The notes under the pieces were generated by a model. That model was not told the DNA's origin and searched no databases. It worked only from the letters and a program-made list of their open reading frames with translations. This document shows positions 21,467 through 33,174 of a stretch of 64,000 nt of DNA, piece after piece. The position numbers and the translations under genes are program-made. The stretch spans positions 7,041,528 to 7,105,527 of the forward strand of contig CM026433.1 of assembly GCA_014871385.1 (NCBI GenBank), written 5' to 3'. The stretch's first letter is position 1, and every line of letters begins with the position of its first letter. Source of the DNA: Ceratodon purpureus. Lineage: Eukaryota > Streptophyta > Bryopsida > Pseudoditrichales > Ditrichaceae.

Positions 21467-23779
21467 TGTAATATATTTCAATATACGGAAAATCTGTCAG
21501 CGCATCTGATTAGACTTTATCATGCCCATATCACTACACATTCTCCCGTAATTGATCACCTTGTCCGATTCATACGTTTTGAAAGAATTTTGTTTGTAAA
21601 TTTGAAGGAAATAGATATCCATCTACTGATCCACAGACCATCCAAACTTTGCAGCTTATTCTTTGATTGCAGTTATAGATGATATCTTCAACACCATCAT
21701 CTTCATCTTCAAGTGGGTTGTTTCATCTCACAATTTATCCCGCAGATTTTTATCCGTTGATTTGAGTAAGTGATTGAAAATTCAAAGATGATCCAATTTC
21801 TACATGATTTTGGCTCTCGCACTCTTTTGAGCAGTTCTTTCCTCAGCCTTCAACAATCTTTCTCCATGGAAGCTTTGTGAATGTGAAATCTTGCATTGTG
21901 GGATGTCAATAATGCATTTGATCTTTGTGTGATGTTGCTTTTCTACCCAAGTCCTGAAACTAAAACTTCTGCAGTACAGGCATCTGTTTTCAATAAAATG
22001 GAAATTTGAATATCAATGAATTGAATACAAAATGATGGAATATTCTTTGGATGATTATGAATTTTGTTAAGGAAAAATGTTGAATTAAATAATTATTAAC
22101 CATCATTATTCTTTAGAATAAAAAAAAATAGATGACAATCATAGGAGATCATCTATATTCAATTTTAGGTGGACTTGATTCTTTACAAACAAGTTTACAA
22201 AAAGCTTGATCAAACTGTCTTAACCTAATACACGGTTTACTTAAGGAAATGCACTAAATAGAACATACAATTGGCTTTAAATATTTTTGTATATTTAGAC
22301 TATGCTATACTAAAATATGTTGTAGTTAAATTTAAGCCCTAAAAGGCACCATGTGTCAATATTTAATAACTTGGATGAATGAATTTTCAAAGATATGAGC
22401 TTTCTTCATCCCAAGTCCAATTTCAATGAATTTTGTGAAGTAATCTTTGTATTAAAGCCTAGTTTTTGTGATAGAACTTTCAACTCAATCTAAGGTATTT
22501 TTGAAGATTTGGCAATCATACTAATACTAGATTATTTTTTATTTTGGATTCTTTTCGGTTGTCAGAATAATCCAAAACATCGGCCTTCTTGACAATGCAA
22601 GGTCATTGATAGATACTCTAATCTTTTAGCATCATAATTTTTTATACTACTGTAGTGTGTATTTAACCTCCTAAAGCACCAATATGCTTCTTAAATGGAG
22701 TTTTGAAGATAAAAATAAATAAAAATAAAAGCCATTACGAAGTATCATTTGAAAGAGTGGTTTATAGATAATGTACACAAATAAGTTGTAGAGTTTGAAT
22801 TTTACATCCTATCCATAGTTATATTTATTGTAATATTAGTAATATTCTTTAATAACCCTATAATATTCTATATAAGCTAAAAATATTAAAAAATTAGAAT
22901 TTAGTTATAATAAGATATTTATAAACCAATATTGAAACTTGTTGAAATGGATTTTAATTGATATAGTTTTTTAGGTTTGATCACTAATCAACTCTACAAA
23001 TACTTTGAGAAAAAATCATGGTTATCGTTGAATAATATGTCCATTAAAAGAAATTTACATTAGGTTTCATTTAGAAATCCACGTGGAATTGGTTTATACC
23101 TAGCATATTAAAGGGATGAATAAACGAATACAATGACATAATTTTATTAATAATATATGTACATTGGGATAGTAGACATTTGTGGTCTATAGTGATTGAT
23201 ATGCCACCACTTGACCGAAAAAATGTCAAAATAATAGTGGTTCTATAAAGATGTGATTATAAACCTTAATTGTCACTGCATCCAAGTTTTGGACTCTTTT
23301 TGTTTTGTAAAGGTTGGGCCTTTTAGCATTGAGAAGCCAAATTACATATATATGTACGTATATGTATGTATGTACATAAATAATGATTTTATTTTGTACA
23401 AATGTCTACTTAAGATGATTTGAAACAAGTTTTTGGTTAAAATTTATTTATATCACAAAAGATTTAGAAATACAAATTTAATTTATCAATACCTACAATC
23501 TAATTTAAGATTTTTGATATTTAAAAATTTTAAGACCATATCCACAAGGTTTTGAATATCCAACTTTGATCTAGGTCATCTACAGAAAGCGTACTAAAAA
23601 ATAGATGGTTAAGGTTTCCAAATTGAATTCCAAATTAGAAAATTCATAAATGAGAAAAATGTTACTCAATAATTTTAAGCCACTTGGAGATATCCCATTC
23701 TGAATATAGCACTGGACATTTGGATAAGCAAGACCAAAATTGTGACAAGCTTCTATGTTATGGATCTCGTTATATTCTT
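21467..23779. other. AT-rich intergenic DNA, no gene seen
   Basis: Long T- and A-rich stretches with only short ORFs. The left part is the upstream region of the CFAP73-like gene. A short alternating TATG/TGTA tract lies near 23344-23380. Confidence 0.45.
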
Positions 23780-24019
23780 CCATCGAGCGTGGCTCGGTTC
23801 CCAGGTTCAGCGGGGGGCCAATTTTCTATCCCTACCCGTTTTAGGGCCTTATGGTCTTTTTTGTTTTTTTTGGCTAAATTCGGGTCCAGAGGCTCTAAAT
23901 TACTCTATGGAGGTCTACTTGAAATCAGGAGGACCCCACTAAAGCAAATAATAGGAATAGAGATTTTCCCCACCCCTCCCACCTCCTTCGGAACCTGGCC
24001 TCCGAGCCACGCTCGATGG
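23780..24019. mobile_element. Foldback (MITE-like) element, 240 bp
   Basis: The ends 23780-23808 and 23991-24019 are imperfect inverted repeats: CCATCGAGCGTGGCTCGG on the left pairs with CCGAGCCACGCTCGATGG on the right, 26 of 29 positions overall. The GC-rich arms contrast with AT-rich surroundings. I found no clear flanking duplication, so the mobile-element class is undecided. It lies just before copy B of the dispersed repeat. Confidence 0.6.
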
Positions 24020-24100
24020 GGGGACTTTAACACATCCCTATATTATGACAAAGTGTTTAGCCACCAAAAGCTTGGATCATCATTTTGGATGTGGACGGCC

Positions 24101-24396
24101 TACTATTGTAGTACCATAGCAAGTTTGCCCAAAAATAATTCTAAAAAAAAAAAAAAAAAAAAACATTAACAAAATATAAAACTACAAAGATACAAAATTG
24201 ATTATAGAATATACTAGTTTTGTAATATTTTGTTATTTTTGAGCCATTTAAAGTATTTTTATTGATTTTTTGCTAAAGAAAGAAAACTAAGAAACTCACT
24301 TTATGATAGACAAACCTTATTCTTTCAAAAAAAATAAAAAATGTTTGGCAAGTGACAAACCTACTTTGGTGTTACGGTACCTCTCCCATATTTTCA
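24101..24396 (+). repeat. Dispersed AT-rich repeat, copy B
   Basis: Includes an A-run (about 24139-24162), the block TTTGTAATATTTTGTTATTT, CCATTTAAAGTATTTTTA, GACAAACCTTATTCTTTC and the terminal CTTTGGTGTTACGGTA. All of these recur in inverted order in copy C. Confidence 0.65.
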
Positions 24397-26201
24397 TTAC
24401 CAAATCAAATTCATAAGGAAATGGTCTTTGTTACGGCTGCATGTAGGGAAAGCGTGAACAAGCAAACAAAAGCAATGCTGCCTCTGACTAGCAGGTACCA
24501 TGTCAATTTAATTCTTTTACTGAATAATAATTGTGGGTATGAATGACAAGAAAGCATGGGTGAGGTGCTAGTTGTAGATTCGCGCATGCAGATGCAAAGC
24601 CATCCTGGTTTGTTTTGAGCAAACACATGTACATTCTCACATTGTCCTTTAAGCTGCATGACAATAACAACATGGATTTATAAATTAGGAACTTAATTTA
24701 AAATGCAAATGTGAGTAGGATGACATTTTCTAGGCATAACAAAGCCACAATATGGTAGAGGACAAGATTTGGATAATGCAGAACATCCTACTTAAGCTAC
24801 CGAGGCTAGATATGATTTTATTTATTTTTAATTAAAATTAAAATCTAAAAAAAAAAATCTTTGAAAGAAGGGGTTTTACCAAGGAATGCAATTTTTTATT
24901 TTTTATTTTTAAAAAAAATTATGTTTAACGATGTAATCAATACATTTTTTTATTTTGCCAAAAAAATTCCTGATCCAGCATTCCTCTGTAGGTTCCCCCC
25001 TAACCAGAAGATGCGGTTTAAATTTCCACTTGCTATTATATCTTAGTAGCTACATGGAGAATGTTATACTTTTGAATATTTTTTGTTTTTTCTAGAACTA
25101 AAATATGCACCAACTCCAATTTCTTGGAATTTTCAAATAGTTTTTAAAATCACTTTAAATTCTAATAGCAAGAAAATGGAATTTCATTTTGAAATTAAGA
25201 ATACGCACTTGTAAAAGTAGGCATAAATCCCTTAAGGAAAATAGTCCTAGAATGGGCTTTTAAAAATCTAGAGGAAGTTCTTATGATATCAAGTTTGAAT
25301 GAAATTTTTTGAAATTTTTTCAGACGTAAAGATTTACAAGAGCTTTGTAAGAATATAATTTATTCTTGCACTAGACCTTGGAAAAAGTATTCATGATACC
25401 TGAAGTGGGTTTTCCTACTTCTCGGGCGGCTCCAAGATTTTGCTACAACCATTAACTATCTTTGGAAATTTTATACAATTAACTAACATGATATTCTTTG
25501 AGTATTTCAAAAAGGAAAATATTTGATGGTAAAAAATATGATTCCATAAGGAGTCAAATTTTTCTCACCCTTTTTCATTAAGATGCAGAAACAAATTTGA
25601 TAATCTTATAAAAGATAGAGTTTTTTTTCTTCTTTTTAAATATTTTTCTGAACTACAGGAATAGACATAAGTCTTTGTTTTGACCATATGGATTCACCTT
25701 CTATAACAATCTAGTTCAACACAAAAATAAGATAAGTATTAACAATAGCATAAACTTTTGTTTTTTTCACAATTTTTTCACAATGCTTCACTCGTTTGCA
25801 ACCTCTAAATTTTGGTGTACAAGTAACTAACTTCATGTAAACCATATTAATACATAACCTCCAACTTTTGTGGTGAAAAAATTTGATACAAAGAGAAGTC
25901 AATGTCTGCTAATCTTATTTGAATAGGATTATAAAAAACAATGTTTTTTATTTCAAACTCTATATTCTTACAATTCATGTTGTCAAGTTTAGTGAGATTT
26001 GCTTGCTTGATCTTTAAGTAATTTTAAGCAATATCTTACGGTTGGAGATGCAAAGAAAACTCTTATTTGGTTTTTTTGCTCTTTGATCTAGAAATTATAA
26101 TTTTGGAATGTTTTTGGTGAGAAATAACCAAGGTATTTTAGGAGTTAAGAGTAGTATGCATCATCTAAGTCTTACTTGTTTGTTTACTATTGCCTCCTAA
26201 C
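24397..26201. other. AT-rich intergenic DNA, no gene seen
   Basis: Dominated by A/T homopolymers; the short ORFs (24352-24546, 25711-25902) show no family likeness. Confidence 0.45.
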
Positions 26202-27259
26202 TTAACCCCTAAAGCATGAACTCAACAGTTTTGGTATGATTTTGGGTCCGGTCAGGCTCCGTATGAGTCAAATTTTATCGGATGTGGTTATAACTTTGGC
26301 ACAACATGGGAAATTGTCATATCTTTCTAACAAGACCAAATTTTACTTTCATCGGGCCTGTAGTTAAGAAATAATTCGTGTTTAAAGATCAAAATTCAAT
26401 CCAGGGCAGCTCGGGCAGGTTTAAAGTAGTGTACCAAATCTGTGACACTCTACAGTAACTTCCAAATGATCCTTTCTAAAATCGTTTCACAATTTTTTTT
26501 AAAACTTGATTTCAAAAAATCTAACCGTAGGATCTTGTTCAAAGCCATCCAATTAGTCTACATTCAAAGTTTTGTAAAGTTTGACCTAATGGATCTTGAG
26601 ATATATTCAGTCAAAGTTCCAATTTTTATAAAAAAATTCAAACAGCTTCGTCACCCATTTTTCCTTCACCATTTTCTCATCCTAAACCACAGTACTGTAT
26701 ATGCTGTAAAATTCAGATCTATTTTGGATTTATTTATTCTTTGAATTTTTTTCCTCTAAAATTTCTTTTTCCATACAAATGTATGTATACACAGTTCGGA
26801 TTTCAAAAAATAGATGATCTTCTTAGGCATTTGTAGTGTGGAAAAAGAGCCATTTCATTTGACTCCCGTCACTGGAAATGTGGTTTTCCAATGCTTCTGT
26901 GTGTTGTATTGTCTTCAATTTTTTTGAGCATACTCCCAACTCACTTTAGAATCCAAAACTGAAGAGCCTCCAACCACACGATCTCCAAAAATTGGTTGTT
27001 TCACTCTCCAAAGGGAGGTTGTCCTTGCCGGGCAGTACCAAAAAAAACTTTTTTCTCAAGTTCAAACTTTATGATCTTCCAAACGGCAAGAAGTTACAAT
27101 CTAAAATTTTGTGTACACATACATGTACAAGTTAGGTACTAGATCCTACGGTTAGATTCTTTAAAATACGTTTAAATTTGCATAATTTTGCCTTGAACTA
27201 AAACAGGGCAGAATTGAGGTAGAATTTGGGATTTTATGGCCAAATGCTTTAGGGGTTAA
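26202..27259. mobile_element. TTAA-flanked inverted-repeat element, copy 1 (piggyBac-like signature)
   Basis: The element is 26206-27255 with TTAA on each side (26202-26205, 27256-27259). Its ends are perfect inverted repeats CCCCTAAAGCAT; with flanks the match is 17 bp. TTAA duplications plus CCC-starting ends are the piggyBac signature. A second, inner inverted pair (TCTAACCGTAGGATCT near 26519 and its inverse near 27144) suggests a long imperfect stem. No transposase ORF is present, so it would be non-autonomous. Blocks of its right half recur in the element at 61815-62685. Confidence 0.5.
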
Positions 27260-28122
27260 GGTGACGTGACTATTGTAGTCTAGCAGCACCTTAGATAGAG
27301 TTTTGCCCAAGAATTAATTTAATTATATTTGGCTGAACCCAACAGCGTAATCCGCAGACTGATATGAAGATCCATGCAGAAATGATCTGCAATGATAGAT
27401 TTACTGCATGAGCAAAAAGTATCTGCAGTGATTTCGTATCTCACTCGTAAACTGTAGGTTGCAACTTCAAGCTACAATGCAAGGCTCACAAATTGTAGTC
27501 CATGAGAGCTAACTTATCCTGAAAAGTGTCAATCAAACATGGATTTCAATTTTCAAATCACAAGAGAATCAGTTCCCGGAGTGATTCAGGGGCATCATTC
27601 ACACATGCCCGGTATCGTATGGGTACTCCTACATTGGCACCCAAATGTCGACTTGTTCAGCATCACATGTCTACAAAAGTGTTCCTCCTAGACATCACAG
27701 TGCTCGGTTTCCAGAGTAAAGAGTCGGCCAAATAAAAAGGTGATATGGAAGGGGCTATGTGAAGGCGGTGGTGGGTCATTTCTCAGAAGAAAGCACGGGG
27801 GTTGGCAAACCTTGTGTCTGATTTCATTTGTTCCGAAAAATATATATAAATAAATAAAGTTTTCTGTCTGATTATTTCCAAGCTATGAATTTCAGTTGTT
27901 TGCTACAGTATCATCAAAGAAAAAATAGACCATGCATCAGAAACAAATGAAAAATTGCTCGGACATATTGCTCCTTTATACTGAAAAGATAAAAAGATGA
28001 AGAAACAAGAAACCTGTCACTGCTTTTCAAAATGAAGGTCATAACAGTCTTCAAATTTCTAATGCAAACTTGAAATGGAGGTATTTGTATGTAGATAGCA
28101 ACAATGCCCCATGCTACATCCT
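27260..28122. other. Intergenic, no gene seen
   Basis: Short ORFs only (27526-27735 plus, 27914-28201 minus), none with family likeness. Confidence 0.4.
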
Positions 28123-28381
28123 TTACCGTAACACCAAAGCAGATTTGCCACGTGGTACACAAGTATTTATTTTTATTTATTTGAAAAAAAATAAGGTTCA
28201 CTTCTCAAAAATTAATTTTCTTCATTTTTTTAAAAATATTAAAAATTATCTTAAATAGCTTAGAAATAACAAAATATCACAAAAAGAACTATTCAATTTT
28301 TGTTTTTTGTCTCCATTTTAATTTTTTCCGTTTTTTCTATTTTTAGTTTTTTGGGATGAGCCTGCTATGATACTAGGGTAG
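28123..28381 (-). repeat. Dispersed AT-rich repeat, copy C (inverted)
   Basis: On the minus strand it reads TAGTATCATAGCAGGCTCAT, then TTTTGTGATATTTTGTTATT, GTGAACCTTATTTTT and CTTTGGTGTTACGGTA, the same order as copy B. Confidence 0.65.
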
Positions 28382-28835
28382 TGTCTGTGAAACAATCTTC
28401 TGCACTGTAGTACTTTACTCATTCGAAGCTCTCTTCTCCATGAAAACCACTTCCATTTTGCCACATCCTCACTAGAAAACTAACATTGTAGATCCACTAT
28501 TTTCGTCTTTGTTATGCCATGATACAGTTCCGTTTGTACACATATGATATCTGTAGTAAAACCCCAGTGATTGAGTCTAACTCACTTTAGCATCTCCACC
28601 CTCGTGACACGTAACATGCTCCTCACCCATACTGTAATTCACCCACCATAAAAAAAATCCACTCGTCCCCCACATCCCGTCTAGTATTATTCACGCGGAA
28701 CACGGTCCACCCCATTAATTACACACTCCAATCCCCAACTCTGCATCCCCCAACCGTGTTTGTGCAACACACCAATATCCAATCCTATGCCTCAACTCGT
28801 CTTCCCCATCTCATACATTCCCTCCCCACAACCCC

Positions 28836-29230
28836 ACATTAAAAAAATACCCACAATCCCCATTAAAAAACACCAACACCCAAATGAATGTAATCCACCA
28901 GCCCCAATTAAAAAAACTCACAACCCCATTTAATAAACCCAACTCACCCAATAAAAAACCCCACAACCCCATTAAAGAAAACCCAACATCCAAATTAAAA
29001 AAATCCACCAACTTCAATAAAAAGAAACCGACAACCCATTTAAAGAACCCAACACCCAAATAAAAAAAACCCACCATCCCATAAAAAAATCCAACATCCC
29101 CCTTAAAAAAACCCACCTCCTTTTAAAGAAAAAAACTAACATCCTTCACAAGAAAAATCCAATAAAAAACCCACCACCCCAATAAAAAAATAGAGTGGCC
29201 AATCCACCATAAAATACTCAACACCCCACA
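28836..29230. repeat. Degenerate tandem array, C-blocks alternating with A-runs
   Basis: Units of roughly 18-21 bp read AACCC-A-CA-CCCCATTAAAAAA on the plus strand and repeat about twenty times with drift. On the minus strand this makes a long frame of VGFF-type repeats (28811-29116) that I take as an artefact of the array. Confidence 0.7.
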
Positions 29231-30158
29231 AAAAACACAAAAAAACTGCTACTCATCAGTGCCCACAATACGCCAAAGGAAAAAACATATTTTACTTCAC
29301 CTCCAGATAAACACCCCAGTAAAAGACAAATAACAACCCCATTCACTGCGAACGCGGTTCCCCGCTCCGCTCAGTCCAAAACCTCGCCCAAACCAAATCA
29401 CCCCATTCCTAGATCCCGATTCCTAGATCCCACCACCAAACCCCAACATCTCAAACCAAATCTATGTGCCGTGTGGATGTAGTGTTCTAGATTTCGGATT
29501 GGGATGTAGGGAGAGGGGAGATGGGGTAGTGGAGCGGAGAGGAGTCGCGAAGTGCGTCTGAGCGCGGAGAGAGAGAGAGAGAGGGAGCGAGAGCAAGCGC
29601 GGAGAGACAAGCGCGTCGGAGCTGATTGTTGGTGGAGGTCGAGGTCGAGGACGAGGTCGAGGTGGTGGGAGCCAGCGTGCGCCGTGGGGCAACACCGGGG
29701 CCGCAGCGCAGATAAAGAGATCGATCCTCCTTCTCAGGTCTGGGAGTTTTTCTTGTCATTTTGCTCATCGGAGACGGGAGACGGGAGATACGGGAGACGG
29801 GGGGAGCGCGTGGAGCGGGTGGGGAGGGTTTGGAGATTGCGTTTCAGGGCGCGGCGAGGGGAGGGGAGGTGGTGTGCGGGGGTTATGTGAGTGTGGGAGA
29901 GGGGTTTGGAGGGAGTTCGGGGTTGCGGGGTGGGAATTTGGTGGCATTGGGGGGGCTAGGGTTTGAGGGGTGGGGGGTAGGGTTGTGAGGGGGGAGGATT
30001 TGAGGAATTGAGATGGTGGAGCGGGAGTGATTGGAGGGGATTAGATGTGAGAATGTGTCTGGATGCCGCGGCGAGACGGGGCCGCAGTTGTGGGGTTGTG
30101 TTGTGTGAGAGTGGGTTTTGGAGGTAGGGGAGTGTGAAGGGGGGAGGGGAGGGGAGAG
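29231..30158 (+). promoter_or_regulatory. Upstream region and GA/G-rich leader of the MAPKK gene
   Basis: The base composition switches from AT-rich to purine-rich near 29500. A GA tract lies at 29565-29583, followed by GGA/GGGG-rich DNA up to the start codon. GA-rich leaders are common in plant 5' regions. Transcription start not determined. Confidence 0.45.
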
Positions 30159-31289
30159 ATGGCTGCGGCGAATGATAGGAGGAGTAGGGGGATGGGATTG
30201 TCGTTGAATTTGCCGTCGCGGCAGTCGCCACGGCCGCCACCGGTGCCACAGCCATTGCCGCTGCCTCCGCCGTCGTTGGATGAGAGCAGGTATAGCAGGG
30301 GGAGCAACAATCCGGGGAGCAATCCGGGGAGCAATCCGGGGGGCAATCTGGGGGGGAATCCGGTGAGCAGGGGGTTGAGTGGAGGGGTGTATCACGGGCA
30401 TCACGGGGGAGCGCAATTGCCACAGAATAGGGATGTGGTGTTGGCTGATCTGGAGAAGATTGGGGTGCTGGGGGCGGGGAGTGGCGGGAAGGTGTACAAG
30501 GTGCGGCATCGGTGGACGGGGAAGGAGTACGCGCTGAAGATCATCCAGGAGAAGCACGAGCTGGCGGTGCGGAGGCAGATCATGCGGGAGATGGATATTC
30601 TGCGGTCGTCCAAGTCGCAGCATCTGGTAGAATGCTACGGGGTTTTTGACAGAGGGGGTGAAATTTCGTTCGTGTTGGAGTACATGGACGGGGGCACGCT
30701 CGCCGATGTGTTGAAGTATCACAAGAAGATTGGTGAGCGCTACTTGGCGGAGGTGACGAAGCAGGTTCTGTTGGGGTTGCTGTACCTTCACAAGCACAAA
30801 ATTGTGCATCGGGACATCAAGCCTTCCAATTTGCTTCTCAATCGGAAGCAGGAGGTGAAAATTGCGGATTTCGGAGTGAGCACTGTGTTGGCTAATACTC
30901 TAGCGCAGTGTAACTCGTTTGTGGGGACTTGTGCGTACATGAGTCCTGAGCGGTTCGATCCGGACGGGAACGGAGGAGAGTATGGATACGCAGCTGATAT
31001 TTGGAGCCTTGGGCTGACCCTCTTGGAATGCGCTATTGGGCGGTTCCCGTGCCTAAAACCTGGCGAGAAGCCTGACTGGCCAACCTTGATGTATGCTATA
31101 TGCTGGGGAGAGCCACCTTCGCCACCAGCGGATGCTTCTCCCGAGTTCCAAAACTTCATCATCAATTGCTTGCAGAAGAATTCAAACAGCCGGCCTTCAG
31201 CTGAGATGTTGTTAAATCATCCCTTTGTCAGAAGATACGAGGGGCAGCCTGGTGTTATCTCAGAATTGTTGCAAGGTTTGGTGTTGTGA
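30159..31289 (+). CDS. MKK: MAP kinase kinase, MKK4/5-type (intronless)
   Basis: 376 aa, uninterrupted, as usual for plant group C/D MAPKKs. It phosphorylates a MAPK on its TEY loop in stress and developmental cascades. The N-terminus has a MAPK docking site (RRSRGMGLSLNLP, residues 7-19), followed by a Pro-rich and an Asn/Gly-repeat linker. Kinase landmarks: P-loop GAGSGG 105-110, Lys127, HRDIKPSN 218-225 with Asp219, DFG 237-239, and SPER 262-265. The activation loop has the plant S/T-x5-S/T spacing, Ser241 and Thr247, followed by CNSFVGT. All catalytic residues are present, so it should be active. The ATG follows a purine-rich leader and is the first in frame. Group C (MKK4/5) fits better than group D (MKK7/9) from the docking site, but this was not tested by phylogeny. 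Confidence 0.95.
   Translation: MAAANDRRSRGMGLSLNLPSRQSPRPPPVPQPLPLPPPSLDESRYSRGSNNPGSNPGSNPGGNLGGNPVSRGLSGGVYHGHHGGAQLPQNRDVVLADLEKIGVLGAGSGGKVYKVRHRWTGKEYALKIIQEKHELAVRRQIMREMDILRSSKSQHLVECYGVFDRGGEISFVLEYMDGGTLADVLKYHKKIGERYLAEVTKQVLLGLLYLHKHKIVHRDIKPSNLLLNRKQEVKIADFGVSTVLANTLAQCNSFVGTCAYMSPERFDPDGNGGEYGYAADIWSLGLTLLECAIGRFPCLKPGEKPDWPTLMYAICWGEPPSPPADASPEFQNFIINCLQKNSNSRPSAEMLLNHPFVRRYEGQPGVISELLQGLVL
30303..30362 (+). repeat. In-frame 12-bp repeats (NPGS/NPGG) in the MAPKK linker
   Basis: Repeats of AGCAATCCGGGG encode SNPG-type tetrapeptides at about residues 49-68. Copy number could vary between strains without breaking the frame. Confidence 0.75.
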
Positions 31290-32899
31290 CCACATCAGAA
31301 ACTGTGATAGGTGGTTTTTTTTTTCTATTTTTTAATTTAAAACTTCTAGATGTTGTAGAGGAACCCTCTCTGCCTAAAGGTTAGGTCTGGGTATACCGAA
31401 GAGAAACTGAACAGATCATCGGGATCACTCAAGACTCGTAAGACTTGACTCCCCGATCGCAACTCTCTTCTAGAATCCGGCCTTCATTTGTCAATACCAG
31501 GCATATTTCTTCCTTTTACATCAATGGTCATGGCAGGGAGACGAGTTGACATTACTTTCTTTGGTTTGGTAATTTTGTTGTACTTTTCAAATTAGTAAAA
31601 AAGGTACAATCAATACATGATTCCTTCAATAAACCTTCTTTGTGTCATGGGAAAGTCTGTATGCACCTTGCAACAAGACATTAACAGTCTGGTCGCCGAT
31701 TATGTTTTGCCTCAACTTTTCTATCTGTACGATGTCGGTTGTCTCTATTATAGTTCTTTGAATTCTGACCTACCAATTTTCAATGCGGACACCTCATGTA
31801 GAAACCTTGCAGATTTTGTCAATGCCTGTGTTGTTCCTTGTATGTCTCTATTGACTCGGAGCTGTTTCTTGTATGTCTCAAGGCTTTGGCATGGTCTGAT
31901 CCGTCTAAGGGTACAACTTCTGTTTTTTGAAACTTGATATGGTTATTGGTAGCGATGTATCTTTCATGTCTCAAGTTGTTGGCATGGTCTGATCAGTTTC
32001 AGTGGAAGTGTATAACTTATGCTTTTTGAATCGATTGGTTTTTAACATGAATTGCTTTGGTTTCGAGTCACTTCAAGTTGCGATGAAGGATGATCGTTCT
32101 GCCTACAGAAAGGGCGAGTAAAACTTCGTTTGATGTATTTTCACTGAATTGTCCAGTGTTAGATCGAACGGTCACAACGACATTGTACTTGCTTTGCGGT
32201 TGGTTTCAGCTGGCTGCGAATTAACTTGGACTTCGAACAGAACTTCTCTTGTTCCCAGCATTGCATTACTGAATTCAAGTGCAAGTGGATTTTGATCACT
32301 TCATTAGTCTGTGCACCATCTCCTTGGTATCAACACAAGATGCGATGCACTTACCGATCTGATCACAGATAGGTTACTAAATTCATGTCACGTGGGAAGA
32401 TAAGAGATAAGTGCTGTATAAGCCTCCAGTGCCCAACGTGACGGACGTTCTCTTCGTGGCAGTACCTTAAGATTCCAGGTTCGATAACGCGGACCTGGAA
32501 AGTAATGTGAGAAAGCGTTGCACATATAATTTCACCTCTGCGTGTCTTGACGTGCCTCCTGCATTTGGGTTTCCCCCAACCAGGATTTGTCATGCTGACA
32601 ACGCACTTGTATCTATTGCAATGATAATTTCAATTATTTTATTGCAGCTATGGCATGCTCATTGCTCACATTGAGGTTCCGCCACCAGAGACATCCTGTT
32701 GGTGATAACACTTCTGTCCGCTTGAACTATTCGCAGCCTGTCAGAGAATCATGCTACTCATCACGCCGAATCAGGCATCACATAATGAAGATCCAGGTAT
32801 GAAGGCCAGGGCTGACTCATGTCATTACGTCATTTCTGTACTTCCGAAGCATATGTTGTCGACCCCTCTTGTCACGAATGTACCGTTTCAGATGATTAG
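31290..32899. other. 3' UTR of the MAPKK and intergenic DNA
   Basis: No gene seen. The ORF at 31617-31937 has no family likeness and lies where the MAPKK 3' UTR is expected. Confidence 0.45.
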
Positions 32900-33062
32900 C
32901 GTCACAGAATGTGTGCGTGATTGAATCTCTGCCTCGAAGTCCGTGCCGGAACAAACCAGCTCCTGGATAGCCAGCCAAGCGTCCCCATCCAATCCGAAAC
33001 CACCATTCCCTCGAATCTAAACTGACCACTAAACAGTCTTTTGCAGAAGAATGCACTCGTCG
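32900..33062 (-). pseudogene. Glycoside hydrolase family 3 fragment (relic)
   Basis: The minus strand encodes LFSGQFRFEGMVVSDWMGT, which matches the nucleophile region of GH3 beta-glucosidases (general form: leader, F-[DE]-G-x-V-x-S-D-W-x-G-T, where the Asp of SDW is the nucleophile). Right after GTLG the likeness continues in another frame as AIQELVCSGTDFEAE, in the position of the family's A-x-x-x-A-G-x-D-x-E-M-P segment, which implies a one-base frameshift. A possible splice acceptor precedes the block, but no flanking GH3 exons were found. So this is probably a decayed exon. It sits downstream of the HTATIP2-like gene on the same strand. Confidence 0.42.
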
Positions 33063-33174
33063 AGAAATCAGGATCATCACCAACAATGCAAAGCAAGTAC
33101 AACTTGAAGTTGATCATGACTAGGTCAAGCCACCAGTTCGAAGGTGAGTCAGTGATGCAAAATCCATACCAATT

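Noticed and set aside
23684..24169. 161-codon plus-strand ORF
   Set aside because: It runs across the foldback element and ends in a poly-A run; composition follows the repeat, not a protein.
28811..29116. Minus-strand ORF of VGFF repeats
   Set aside because: Direct translation of the degenerate tandem array; no start context or family.
29883..30809. 308-codon minus-strand ORF over the MAPKK gene
   Set aside because: Antisense shadow of the kinase and its G-rich leader; the product is low-complexity Pro/His/Ser.
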